Positions 13,101 through 22,800 of a stretch of 64,000 nt of DNA are shown in pieces. This stretch comes from Trachythela sp. YZ-2020. Lineage: Eukaryota; Cnidaria; Anthozoa; Malacalcyonacea; Clavulariidae. Position numbers and translations under genes: made by a program. The stretch is from contig JADLSH010000199.1 in the NCBI GenBank assembly GCA_016169945.1, positions 1,178,001-1,242,000 of the forward strand, written 5' to 3'. Within the stretch, counting starts at the first letter, position 1; each line of letters begins with the position of its first letter. The notes beneath the pieces were generated by a model that was not told the DNA's origin, did not search any database, and was given only the letters and a program-made list of their open reading frames with translations.

Positions 13101-16100
13101 AACTTTTGCCAAAAGTTCAAAAGTTCATAATGAATTCACAAACAGTTTGTAAACTGAGCATTTGATTGGCTACCTTTCTTTAGTAGCCAATCAGAGGGTT
13201 TGTTTACAAACCTACTTGTGAATCATTATGAACTTTTGAACTTCGCAACGAATTTGCGAATATTTTGGCAAAAGTTTGATGAAATCGACTGTAAAGCAAA
13301 GAAGCTATAGTTAAATTGCATCTATATTTACCTGTGTGCCCGAGAACTTTGAAATCAGTTGTAATTCTGGGATCCACGGCAAAAACATGACCATCATTTG
13401 AGGCAGTGATCAGAACTTGACCGAATTTATCAAAACTAAATAACGATTTAAAATTATCAATTAAAATTATTTTTCTGAGACCTAGGCTGTTGGGTATACC
13501 GTAGCCTGTTTGCAGCCTGTAATTTGGGAAATTTCATAATTTCCCCCTTCGAAATTTCGGGCTGCAAGCAGGCTAGGTATACCGATATACCGAACATATT
13601 GGTATGGAATCCGATATCGGTATATCGGTATGCGGTTTTCAGTCAAGTCATACCGATATTTCCGATATCGGAATTTTTCGGTATACTGAAATTTTTGATA
13701 TGCCGAAATCATCGATTTTGTTGTAGTACAAATGTACAATGCAAAGAAGTGGACTCGCGTGGTACTATCAAATAGCAAATACCAAATTGATGTGTGAAAA
13801 GGCGAATATGGCTGAAATCCCTTCGAAATTGTTTGCACTTTTCATAATACCATACCATTGTTTGCACTTTTCTATTAAGAAATTTCCTCTCTAATTAACA
13901 CGGGCCCAAAGACCGGTATACCGATAATATCGGTATAATTTTTCCGGTATACCGATACCGAAAATTTCTCATAGCGAACATCCCTACTGAGACCTATTCT
14001 TTCTAGATCCTCGTGGTTTTCTGGGGGCCCACGCTTAAATTCTTCCCCCTTCGGCACGCGTTTCTGAGGCACGCGTCCCATTCCTTATTGGGAGTCCCGC
14101 ACATTCTAGACAGGAAGGCAAAACAAAAAAAATCGCGCATTAAAGAGCGCGGGGCCCTCAAATATGCCGGGCCTGCGGACAGCGAGGCCAACATACTTAC
14201 CACAAATGAAGCACGGGTCCTCTATGAACCAGAACACAAGACAAGATTCTTGGATTTTCTACAGTGGTCGTTTCTACGAAGTAGACATGACCAGAAGTTG
14301 TTCCAAAAACAATGATACTGGATGAAGGAGAACAGGCCATACTGCACGTCTGAAGAAATACAAGAAAACAAAACAGGACATGAGTTGATTTGAATAAACT
14401 GAATGTAAAACGTAGAATGACTTTACGGAATAGAATGCGGGAATCCTTCATTACGAAGAAGTTCTTGAAAGAACTGATACGGTAATATTAATATATAGAA
14501 GTAAAGCACCACCTCGTGTTGTAAGTCAATCTGTGATGTTAATTTGGATGAACTGATGGACCAGATCTGTACACAACCATTGTCTCTGCACGTCTAAAGG
14601 AAAGAAATTTCAATAACGTAATCGATTGCTCCATCTCCCACCAAAAAGGATTTGTATGAGTGGTTAAGAATACTTATAACGTTAATGGCCTGATTTGTAC
14701 TAAAGATGTATCATCTGTCCGAAGGACCATTCGTCTTGGCTAGTGTGAAACACAAGTCGAAATATCCAGACGAACTAGCCAGAATAGCGTGATCTATACT
14801 GGCAATCTATAGTGGCAATCTATAGTGGCAATCTATACTGGCAATCTATACTGGTGATTTATACTGGCAATCTATAGTGGCAATCTATAGTGGCAATCTA
14901 TAGTGGCAATCTATACTGGTGCCGAATACCGTGTTGTTAAGATGAACTACGCACACAAGTTCGTTCGAGCAGAGGAACCTTGTAGGCAGTTTATCTTGAT
15001 GGATGATCCTTCTGTTTGACTGATTTATACACAGACGAATGGTGAAAATAACTATCTCTTTTTGCCCAAGTTTGTCCAGACAGATCACCAGTTTCTAGTA
15101 TACACTGAGTCAGGGTTAAATATAAACCTACAAACATCATACCACAACGTAATCGTTCCCCTGTTCAAGACAATCAATGGCAACAATTTCACCAAAATTA
15201 TCATCAAACAGTTTAGTTAACTGGTTATCCGCGTCGTTTTCATCATATATATACACTGCACCCTAAAATACGATATAAGATTGTTTAAACTTTGAAACCT
15301 TCTTCAGAATAAATGTTATTTTACATTTGCTGAAACTATCAACTAGCTACTATTAAAGGATACTACCCACACTTCCTCCCCCCCTACCCTTCGTTTGAAA
15401 CACTTCTCTCATGCATACCCCGTCATCTGCAACAGCCAGTTTCTCATCAATGGACCAAGAACACAGATGGTTGACGTTTATATTCAATTCAACAGCTTTA
15501 TCAATCTTTCCTTTACGTTTTGAGATAGTCACATACCTCAAAACACCATCCTTAATTCAAATATAAGTAATAGTTTGGAAACCACTTCAAAAATGAACAC
15601 TGTTACAGTCTAAGGATATCGTTTGTACTTTTTAACATAACATACAGCACATGCAATGCTTATAATATAGCGTGATATGTCCACAGTAATACACCCTTTC
15701 GATAATTACATCACAAATCTCTCTGAGCAAAATCTGAGCAAATTGCCTTTCGTCTTGATTCATGAGAGCGCGGCTCCCAGGCCAAGAAAGTATTTGTGAC
15801 GTAATTATCAAAAGGGTGTACTACTATGATCTGGATTTGGGCCAATGTCAATTCAGCGTAATGCTTCGTGACATAATGTATAAAGTAACATTAGTCTTGT
15901 TCTTACGCTTCCACCAGCAAGTAAGCCATCTTTCCATTTTAGAATAGACTGCCAAGCATCTGAGTTAATGGGTTCCTCTAAAAAGACAGCGTAATTCTTA
16001 TAAAATATTAAGCTGCAATGCACCCTGATGCGTCCTACTTTCTTGTGTGCACTTGTATTTAATAGAGTAATTATAGCTTTAAGTTGATTTTAATTACTAT

Positions 16101-19100
16101 TAAATGTAAAAATACCGCAACGTTAACGCGAGTTTCCATTCACTACGGTACGGATGTTTTTAAAGTTTCATTAACTATTCATCTTGAGATTACTTTTGCG
16201 CAACCGTGTTGCTCTCCGTTATTCTCAGAAATCAGGGCCTTTTTTAAGAAATCGTTAGTGGGGGGGGGGCATAATCGAAAGGGGACGTAACAAGTAGGTG
16301 GTGTGTTACAGGTGCGGGAAGCTGAAGGGGGGTCTGGGGGAAATTTTTGTATTCTTGAGTCTCTGTGGCTTGGTTTCCTGCATTTTCAGAGAATACCAGA
16401 ACTTTCTTCTAAACTCAGTTGTTTTCCCTTTTTTGCTAATATTTTGGACAAAAGGGACCTTCACTGGGGGGGGGGCAAAATAGCTCACTGGGGAGGCCAA
16501 AATAGCTTACTGGGGGGCCAACATGGGGACTGGGGGGGGGGCATTTGCCCCCCCCAGCCTATCCGTTAAAAAAAGGCCCTGTCAGAAAGCTACGTAATTC
16601 ATACTTTCAACACCTTACCTTCTTGGATAATATGCAGATTGTCCTCACTGGATTGAGCCTCGTGTAGATTACAATCCATTAAAATTGACAGTTTACTTGA
16701 CTCCCAGTCCAGCGAGAGTAAAAAACCTCTCTTACAGCCCAAATACACAACATTGTCACTTGACCAGCAATGACTGATTGCACAACATCGCTCTTTCTCG
16801 TTACCTAAATATCATTTCAACAATAAATTGATTTGCTGTGATGAAAAAGGTCTAGAGGAGAGGCCCCAGCCAGTGTAAGTATAGTATTCTACATATTAAA
16901 GTGGCCTTTGCTCAAAACCTAGAAGTTTCTTAATCTTGTTCATGTAGTCGGATCTGAGGCACAAAATACTGGAGCTGATTTGAAAAACGTAGGTCAAGAA
17001 AAAACGTTTTTGTTCTCTCTGGACCAAAACGTTCATTTTAGATAGGAAACAAATGTGCATATAAACTCACCTGGCATAAACGATGTTAATCGTTTTATAT
17101 CAATGCCAGCAATGGCTGCCTTGGTCATTTTCACAGAGGTTGATGATAATGGATTACTCATGCGACTTATATTGTTTGATAGATCATCGTAGTTGCCAAT
17201 TTCAGCACTGCCATCTGTGTAGGGGAGCTTCACAACACTATAATAAATGATATCAGATTTTTGTCAGTGTTCATGTACTAATAACAATACATTATAATAC
17301 AACACAACACAACACAACAAAATACAAAGGGACACAATATACATACAATACAATACAACAAAATACAATACAATGCCGTAGAAATACAATAGTATTATGA
17401 ATATCCTAAGCTGGATGTATAACCCTCAAGTATAGAAAAAATTGGATAAAGAAATGTGTACATATTAGTATTGTTTCTAGTACATAGTTGTGAAACTCAT
17501 TAATAATTCATGATGAAAACACAAAAGAAATCATGAGCGTGAATGAGTTTGTATGTCTGATACAGAATCATGCTGATTTACATAAACTTTTTAACCAATT
17601 TTCTCACCAAATTTCATCATTTTATTTTTTTATTGTGTTGGAATCTGAATGTTCTCATCAAGTTTTTTCGTTGTTTATTACAATGTAAACATTACATATT
17701 TATTATTATTCCATATTTTGCTCTTACTTGGGTGTGACAAGATAGCGTTGATTAGACTGTTCGATATTCCACAAACACATACTATATTCACTGCCCACAG
17801 TCAAAAGATGTTTCCAACTGGAAGGATTAAAAGACATTTCATGACAGGAGATTTCATCTGTTTCAACTGAGCAAAGCATCTGACCTTCTAACCAATTCCT
17901 AAAAAGGATTACATTTGCAAATTAGGGGATCAGCAGGATCAAATCGTATAATATCATTGCAAGAACATTAGTTATGTTACTTATATTACTATAATTACTA
18001 TTACAAATGTACGGTGCCAGTGTGGGTAGAGTATAGCGAAGATTCGGTGGTTGACTGTTGTGTAAAAAACTACCTGAAAAATACAATACGTTTCGAGCAA
18101 AGGCCCTTTGTCTGGATGTTAGTGAAGGGCCCTCGAGACGAAGGGCCTTCGCTCTAAACGTCAAAGTTCATATTGTATCAGGTAGTTTTACACAACAGTC
18201 AACTGCCAAATCTATAATTACTATTACTATTATTATTATAAACACTTCCTTCCATTGACAATGAAAGACAATAAAGCTATAGTATTTACTTTCTAAAAAA
18301 TTACACTATTGTGAACTATAGCAAGTGATAAACAATGAATTTGTAATTACCATATAGTTAACTTAAAATCAGGAATACCAGAATAGCTGGCAACAATATT
18401 ACTATTGTTTGCAAAAGCCATACAGGTGTATTCTAGCTTTGCACCACCTATAGAACAAAAAACATATGAGACAAAATGTGCACACAGCTATAGGCGGTAC
18501 TGGGTGTCAAAGGTGCATTTAAATGAGGGGAAATGTGCACACGACTTCAATTATCATAGAAATCTTTTTCTTGAAAAATCAAGTTGTGTGCAAATTGTGC
18601 ACATGACTTAGATTGTCAAAAAATGTGCACAGAATATCTTCTGTGCGCACAGCAAAGTTAGCAGTCTGGGGAACGCATCCTGGTTCTAACCTTTGAGTTT
18701 TGCTCGATATGTAGTTAAATTTGGATAAGTGTACACATATATGTTAGGTTCCATTGACTTGTCAGCAAACCCGACAGCCATGTTGGTTGGGTTGATAGCA
18801 AAGCAGGCAACTCCAGCACCCTCAGATGATAGAAATGATTCATCTTTCGTTGTGGTATTTATAAATTTGATACTGTTTCCACACGCATAACAAAGTACAT
18901 CTCTTTTGATGTAATATAGTTTTGTACCAGTATAACCTTGAGACCATCTAAAGGAAATAAATGTCTGCAATCATTTTAAACAATTTACAAAAAAATAATA
19001 CTACTGTCTTGTGCTGACAGGCTGACAACCTGGCAAAGTTTATACTTTCAATGTGACAAATGTCCAAAACTTTCAATTTAGTTTTGCTTATTTTAAACAT

Positions 19101-19157
19101 ATTTTACCAAAAATAAACTTCCTCTTACCTTAATTCAAGAGTACCAAACTGGTCCAT
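1140..19157 (-). CDS. CFAP43: Cilia- and flagella-associated protein 43 (WD repeat + coiled coil), 32 exons
   Basis: Exons in transcript order: 19129-19157, 18691-18947, 18351-18447, 17728-17898, 17071-17237, 16619-16804, 15907-15977, 15419-15551, 15143-15262, 14513-14593, 14201-14349, 13332-13435, 12861-13016, 11893-12074, 11474-11611, 10290-10431, 9531-9748, 8771-8974, 8411-8678, 8049-8224, 7446-7722, 6142-6488, 5191-5474, 4127-4328, 3528-3640, 3353-3419, 3140-3232, 2915-2988, 2624-2714, 2441-2521, 1565-1718, 1140-1309. All junctions are GT-AG and the phases chain, apart from one surplus base in exon 8. The protein is about 1666 aa, close to the human length I recall (about 1665). The first half (to about residue 730) is WD-repeat-like and opens with [15 protein letters not shown], resembling the vertebrate N-terminus. 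From about residue 800 it is charged coiled coil, ending [15 protein letters not shown]. In the family it acts with CFAP44 at the axonemal tether/tether-head of motile cilia and sperm flagella. An X-box-like site lies just upstream. Confidence 0.95.
1946..2434. mobile_element. Tc1/mariner-like MITE with TA flanks in CFAP43 intron 30
   Basis: Both ends carry an inverted CAGTAAAGCCCCGCAT-like terminal repeat (the left copy starts TAG), flanked by TA at 1944-1945 and 2435-2436. The interior repeats motifs such as CTGAAGTGGTTCTTA. No transposase frame is present, so it is non-autonomous. Its right end lies only six bases inside the intron from the exon 30 splice donor. Confidence 0.75.
3814..3997 (-). 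mobile_element. tRNA-derived SINE (group A), CFAP43 intron 24
   Basis: Read on the minus strand, a tRNA-like head has an A-box (TAGCTCAGTTGGTTAGAG) and a B-box (GGTTCAATTCC). It is followed by a shared tail containing GCAACTGCTCCTGGC. The same composite occurs at 44586-44767 and 59275-59450. There is no proper acceptor stem, so it is not a functional tRNA gene. Confidence 0.8.
4670..4945. repeat. Palindromic GAGAGTTGATGAGAGTT repeat, CFAP43 intron 23
   Basis: Dense repeats of GAGAGTTGATGAGAGTT and its complement form a large imperfect palindrome. It shares motifs with the element at 5531-5672, including the unit around GAACCAGCTCAAAGTT. It looks like a compound or expanded copy of that MITE. 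Confidence 0.65.
5531..5672. mobile_element. Short palindromic MITE, CFAP43 intron 22
   Basis: The ends are inverted: CCGGTCAAACGAG at left and CTCGTTTGACCGG at right. The interior is built from GATGAGAGTTG units that can fold back. It is non-coding and related to the larger repeat at 4670-4945. Confidence 0.75.
6547..7016. mobile_element. hAT-like non-autonomous element with 8-bp TSD, CFAP43 intron 21
   Basis: Perfect 11-bp inverted ends (TAGTGCTGTGC) are flanked by direct repeats CCTTGCTA at 6539-6546 and 7017-7024, the 8-bp duplication typical of hAT transposition. The subterminal DNA repeats CCGGAGCCGGAGTT. A relative with its own 8-bp duplication is at 44973-45628. Confidence 0.85.
7040..7145. 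repeat. Dispersed repeat with GAGGTCCAGTAAGGGCCA core
   Basis: The segment with ACTGTTC, AGAGGTCCAGTAAGGGCCA and GTGTTACTACAGGAG recurs at about 11700-11850 and, split by an insertion, at 12110-12187 plus 12531-12610. It belongs to a SINE-like family; the third copy continues into a CCGGAGTACCCGGAGAAAAC core. Confidence 0.6.
7788..7945. repeat. Imperfect inverted repeat, CFAP43 intron 20
   Basis: GCCTGTTTTCC...TGATTGGTTAGCG at left is roughly mirrored by GCTAACCAATCGCATTACCCAGGC at right, giving a fold-back element of about 150 bp without coding capacity. Possibly a decayed MITE. Confidence 0.45.
9851..10027. mobile_element. Palindromic MITE, copy 1 (CFAP43 intron 16)
   Basis: The outer ends AAGGTACGTTCACAC and GTGTGAACGTACCTT are inverted. 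Just inside, CGATTTGTCGGGCCGATTT is matched by AAATCGGCCCGACAAATCG. It is about 177 bp and non-coding. Related copies are at 22341-22480, 59791-59970 and, very decayed, 39897-40010. Confidence 0.85.
10780..11015. repeat. GGGGGCATGCTCCCCCGGAAAA dispersed repeat, CFAP43 intron 15
   Basis: CGGGGGCATGCTCCCCCGG with following GAAAATTTTGAATTTA, and CCCACCCCC-type edges. Similar cores lie near 27960-28000, 43010-43040 and 53300-53345. It is a short GC-rich dispersed element. Confidence 0.5.
12188..12530. mobile_element. hAT-like MITE with 8-bp TSD, CFAP43 intron 13
   Basis: The ends CAGGGTTCGAATTAA and TTAATTCGAACCATG are inverted, with direct repeats GTTCAGTG at 12180-12187 and 12531-12538. The interior repeats GTGCAATTTGCAC-like words. 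It interrupts an older dispersed repeat whose halves resume on either side, giving a relative age order. Confidence 0.85.
13084..13294. mobile_element. Palindromic MITE, CFAP43 intron 12
   Basis: ACAGTCGATTTCATCAAAC...TTTGCCAAAA at left mirrors TTTTGGCAAAAGTTTGATG...CGACTGT at right. The inner TAGCCAATCAGAGGGT segments also pair. It is about 210 bp with nearly full-length fold-back potential and no coding capacity. Confidence 0.8.
13490..13985. repeat. CGGTATACCGATAT-rich repeat element, CFAP43 intron 11
   Basis: Many overlapping words of the type ATACCGATATCGGTAT are spread over about 480 bp, with a CTAATTAACACGGGCCC edge. It looks like a decayed hAT-type MITE with self-complementary subterminal repeats. 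It is thematically similar to the AAAACCGGTTTTTC element at 43827-44337. Confidence 0.55.
14792..14920. repeat. Minisatellite, 13-nt unit, CFAP43 intron 9
   Basis: About nine to ten head-to-tail copies of a 13-nt unit GGCAATCTATAGT, with AGT/ACT alternation and one GGTGATTTATACT variant. Copy number is likely polymorphic. Confidence 0.9.
15540..15544 (-). other. CFAP43: One-base surplus in CFAP43 exon 8 (run of five A on plus strand)
   Basis: Exon 7 ends in phase 0 at a strong donor and exon 8 has a clean acceptor at 15552-15553. Joining them gives DGVFEV followed soon by a stop. Reading the homopolymer as four bases gives [14 protein letters not shown], which continues in frame through the rest of exon 8 and into exon 9. 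The summed CDS is 5002 nt, one base over a multiple of three. This may be an assembly or consensus error, a genuine allele, or an unrecognised splice variant. Confidence 0.7.
15691..15819. repeat. Inverted-repeat element, CFAP43 intron 7
   Basis: A 28-bp arm beginning ACACCCTTT at 15691-15718 is matched by an inverted arm ending AAAGGGTGT at 15792-15819 with two mismatches. The loop is about 73 nt. It is a small MITE-like fold-back. Confidence 0.75.
16250..16565. repeat. G-run-rich dispersed repeat, CFAP43 intron 6
   Basis: Opens with GGGGGGGGGCATAATCG and closes with repeated ACTGGGGGGCCAAAATAG words and CCCCCCCAGCC. It is probably related to the GGGGGCATGC family and contains no exon. Confidence 0.5.
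17290..17385. repeat. ACAACACAACACAA simple repeat, CFAP43 intron 4
   Basis: A microsatellite-like tract of AACAC and AATACA units about 95 bp long, next to CFAP43 exon 5. Confidence 0.75.
18051..18202. mobile_element. Inverted-repeat element with GCTCGAAACG motif, CFAP43 intron 3
   Basis: TTGACTGTTGTGTAAAA at left is inverted as TTTTACACAACAGTCAA at right. Inside lie CGTTTCGAGCAAAGGCCC and its complement. The same motif recurs at 26155-26200 and 40796-40830, so it is part of a dispersed family. Confidence 0.7.
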
Positions 19158-19266
19158 AATTCTCAACGATATATCAATACAAAATCGATAAAAACAAGGT
19201 CAAATTCCGTCCTTATTTAAAATTGGTCAAATGCATCAAGAAATTCGCCATATTGCTTTTACACGC

Positions 19267-19280
19267 GTTGTCATAGAAAC
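19267..19280 (-). promoter_or_regulatory. RFX X-box-like site upstream of CFAP43
   Basis: GTTGTCATAGAAAC lies about 110 bp upstream of the CFAP43 start codon. It fits the X-box consensus RYYNYYWWRRNRAC at every position. RFX factors bind this near-palindrome in promoters of ciliary genes, so the position next to an axonemal gene fits. Function is inferred. Confidence 0.6.
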
Positions 19281-19749
19281 GAATCGTGATCGCATTCCAG
19301 TTGCATATATCCTCGATTGAATAGTGGCCGAGTAAAAATACACTGGGAACGAGAACGCACATGATGTTAACTTTATTTCATCGTTATTTTTCAAAATAAA
19401 CAAGTGCATTACTGTTCTGGGGTTTTAAAAGGATGTATAGCATTAGCATCCCCTTGTCTTTGTAAATTTTTTCGTACATGTTTTTCGCATTCTTTGTAAA
19501 ACTGTTTTAGAACTGTTTTACATTTGAAAGGTCTTGAAAAAGCTGTCAATTTTGTTTCTCGTTGCACGTTCAAAATTGTAAAATATATGGATATAACTAA
19601 CTAGTAGTATTAGGAAGTTTAAGCTTCACGTTTGAGGGCAACGGCAAACGGCAGAGACAAATGTTCTTTGCAGAATTTTCGCTTATTTTTTCCTTATCTA
19701 AAAAAGAACATCATACATCACAGTTTTAAAATAGCAAGTTCATTTTCCC

Positions 19750-19755
19750 TTTATT
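19750..19755 (-). other. Polyadenylation signal, sideroflexin
   Basis: AATAAA on the minus strand, about 110 nt after the sideroflexin stop codon. It is the nearest canonical hexamer. Confidence 0.5.
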
Positions 19756-19864
19756 GCCTTATAGCGTAAACTTTTTCTTCGCCTGGCGTTTGTCGTTTGA
19801 CGTATGAACGCGAAGCTTAAACTCTCTATTATGTCTATCTAAAATTACTAATGTGTATTTATAC

Positions 19865-22800
19865 TTATAGCCCCTTGTTGTAATGTAAAATTAATTCGTT
19901 GCAGTTATTTTGGATCTCTGGTTCTGTATCTTTGACATCAATCTAACAAAGAAATTAAGTCAATGAAGTGTTCTACGAAAAAGCTTTGACATTGCTCTGC
20001 CTCGTTCTTAAACTGCCTCGTTCTTAAACTATTTCCCTGTCTATCAATTTGAGCATAGTTCGATTTGAGATACATTCATTCCTTGCAAAAAACATTTCAC
20101 AGGACAAAAAAGTGCCTTTTATAGCAGTTCTATTCAGTGATAACTGATAAACAACGTAATTACGTATGCAAAATTGTGTGTCCGAAATCTAAAAGCGCAT
20201 GGGCAGGACAAAAGAAAATTCATTGGGTATAGCGTATATTGCGCGAAAATCGTCACTTTTAAGCATTGGTTTCAATGCTTAAAAGTGACGATTTGCAACA
20301 GTCGTAAGCAAATCATGGTCAAATAGTCAATGATGCATGTGAAATAGTCTGGATATATTTTGTCTTTTGTGTACTCTATACAATTCAGTCTTTACTGAGT
20401 GCAGAGATATATCTGCACTTTTTAACATCGGTCACCTTGACATTGGTTGCAAATGAATGCAATCACTCTCTCTGTGGCATGCGACCATGACCGATGCCGT
20501 TGCGATAGGATTGACTGTGAAAACGTTTGATATTTTTCCGCACGCGTCAATCAAAATGGCGTCCGATGGAAGAGGCTCCTTCGGCTCGCAAGAGGCTCTT
20601 TCATTTCAAATGCCGAAAAATAATACCGAAATAGAAATGTTTATTTTTAGTAAATAAACAAATAATTGTGTCCATGCCAAAATTGAAGTGCTGTGGAATT
20701 TTTTACTGTAAGAATGAAGGCTATTTCTGGCCCAAAATTTGGCACGGAACACTATAATTATAGACAAAACGTGCTTCAAAATGCATTGGACACGCCCTGG
20801 CCACAGTCGTCTACGCTGAAAACATGGTATCGTAATGGCACGCGATTTACCAGCCCGAAAACATCCATACCATTTTCATTGATCATTGCCCGAATGCTAT
20901 ATGCCGAGCGATTTTGCAGGACAATTGCGAGACAATATAGCCTTATAGGGGTAAATTGATACGTAATTTATGTATGTAAGTATTTTGCCTACGTGCATGT
21001 TCATATTTGTGGTTACGAAAACAAACTTTTAAGCTGCTACCAAGCAATTTTGCGGTACGGAAAAACACATCATTGACATGTAAATTGTCTTCATTAATAA
21101 AAGTGGTTTGCCATTGTTTGGCATGGCAGTTAATTTTGTAAGCAAATTAAAGCAAGTGATTTCCACTTAAAATTGAGTCATTTCCATGGTGATAAAGTAG
21201 AGAATGATTTGCACGGCTGATTTCCTTAGTGTTCCTGCATACCACACCAAACAATGACCTGCTTTCAAGTTTTTGAATTCGAAATATTGCCAGCGTAGCT
21301 TAGTTTCACAACCAACGCATGCATGTGCGATAAAAAAGCATAGACTTCGCCCTAAGGCTTATACGAACGAAGCTGCATGTTTTTCACAGAGAAAGTTCTG
21401 GTGATTATCAAGCCACGTCGCCCTTATACTTTGGGAGACATCACATGATTTTACCACAGTATAAAGACGACCAGTAGGGCCACTCGGCGATGCAACATGT
21501 AGCCGGCTTTTTATGCAAAAATATGCAGTTTACTGGCCAGGAAAGTTAGTCCAGCTTGCTTATTGGTGAGAAAAAGCAATTGACTGGCTGCCAATGCGTA
21601 ATGAGCGGCCACACAAAATTTCAAATGAGTGGCCCTACTGGTCGTCTCTATACTGTGATTTTACCTCACCTAAATATTGCAGGTGCCCGCTGTGCCCTTG
21701 GTCAGGTTGTAGCACCATCCCGAAAAACGGCAGGTGGCAGAAACAGACATACAGGATTTCTTACCTGTGACATTTGAGGAAATAGAGCGATCGCAAAAGG
21801 CAAAGCAATACCAAATGATAAGACACAGGCGACTGCTTGAGTTGGTAAAATGAATCGAGGGTTCTTCCTTAGGAACTTTGTCCTAGCAGAAAACAGACAA
21901 AGGTTAAAATTAAGCCAATGAGTCATTGAGAGAAAACTAAGAAGTATAAACTGTTTTAAGTTAAGGATACTTAGACACTTAAGGCGATGTTACACGGGGC
22001 AATTTTTCCTGCAACTTGCAACGCAATTTCTTGTTATGTAGAAAAATGTTCGCACAGAAAAACAGTGAACATGGAAGAGTTTCAATTCACCGATATTATC
22101 ATTCTAATTCGAATGATCATTTCTTGCCTTCTGGGCATGTTAACCAAGGAAATAATCGGCAAGTGAAACGTGATTCATGTTCACAATTTCTTTGTGAGTA
22201 TACTATTTACTTAACATCGCTCTGTGTCGGAAATTGCATTGCAAGTTGCAGCAAAAATTGCCTCGTGTAACATGGCCTTTAGTGAATCTCCATTCACGAA
22301 GTAACACAACGAAATTCATGCAATTGTGAGCGAGGCTAGTTTAAGGTACCTTTACACGCTGCGATTTGTCGGGCCGATTTCAGATGCACGTTAATGATAT
22401 TTGAAAAATACGTGGCAAACGTCATCTGACAACATCAACAACTGAAAATATTCGTCATTAACATTCAGATAAACCTAAACTTTGCACGATTCCCGGCGCC
22501 TGTTTACAAGGCTTCGAATCTGTAATAGTCCTGTGTAGACAGGTGAAACCGTACAATTCCAAATTCGTCTGGATCTGTTCTATTTTTCAACACTTTTACC
22601 TTTCCAATGCAGTCATAATAAGTGCAGGTGTACATAGGACCGTGCCAGATAAGAACACTCTCGTGATAATTGTTTCAAATATCGCCTAGAAATCAAAACA
22701 CAGAATTCAAATTTATTGATTCAGTTTGTAGAGATACAAGTTTATAGAGATATTCTCATTCGACAATACGAGCCGCAGACCAGTGCTTTAGTTTTTCCCC

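Larger units (their letters stand above)
19158..19864. other. Short intergenic region between CFAP43 and sideroflexin
   Basis: About 700 bp separate the CFAP43 start from the sideroflexin stop on the same strand. It holds the X-box-like site at 19267-19280, the presumptive CFAP43 promoter, and the sideroflexin 3' UTR with a minus-strand AATAAA at 19750-19755. No extra exon is seen. Confidence 0.65.

Noticed and set aside
20247..20294. microRNA precursor
   Set aside because: The stem is too short and perfect with a 4-nt loop and no basal extension; listed only as a hairpin.
20457..20959. Two plus-strand open frames (about 66 and 88 codons) in the sideroflexin last intron
   Set aside because: No splice context, no recognisable domain and unremarkable length for AT-rich DNA.
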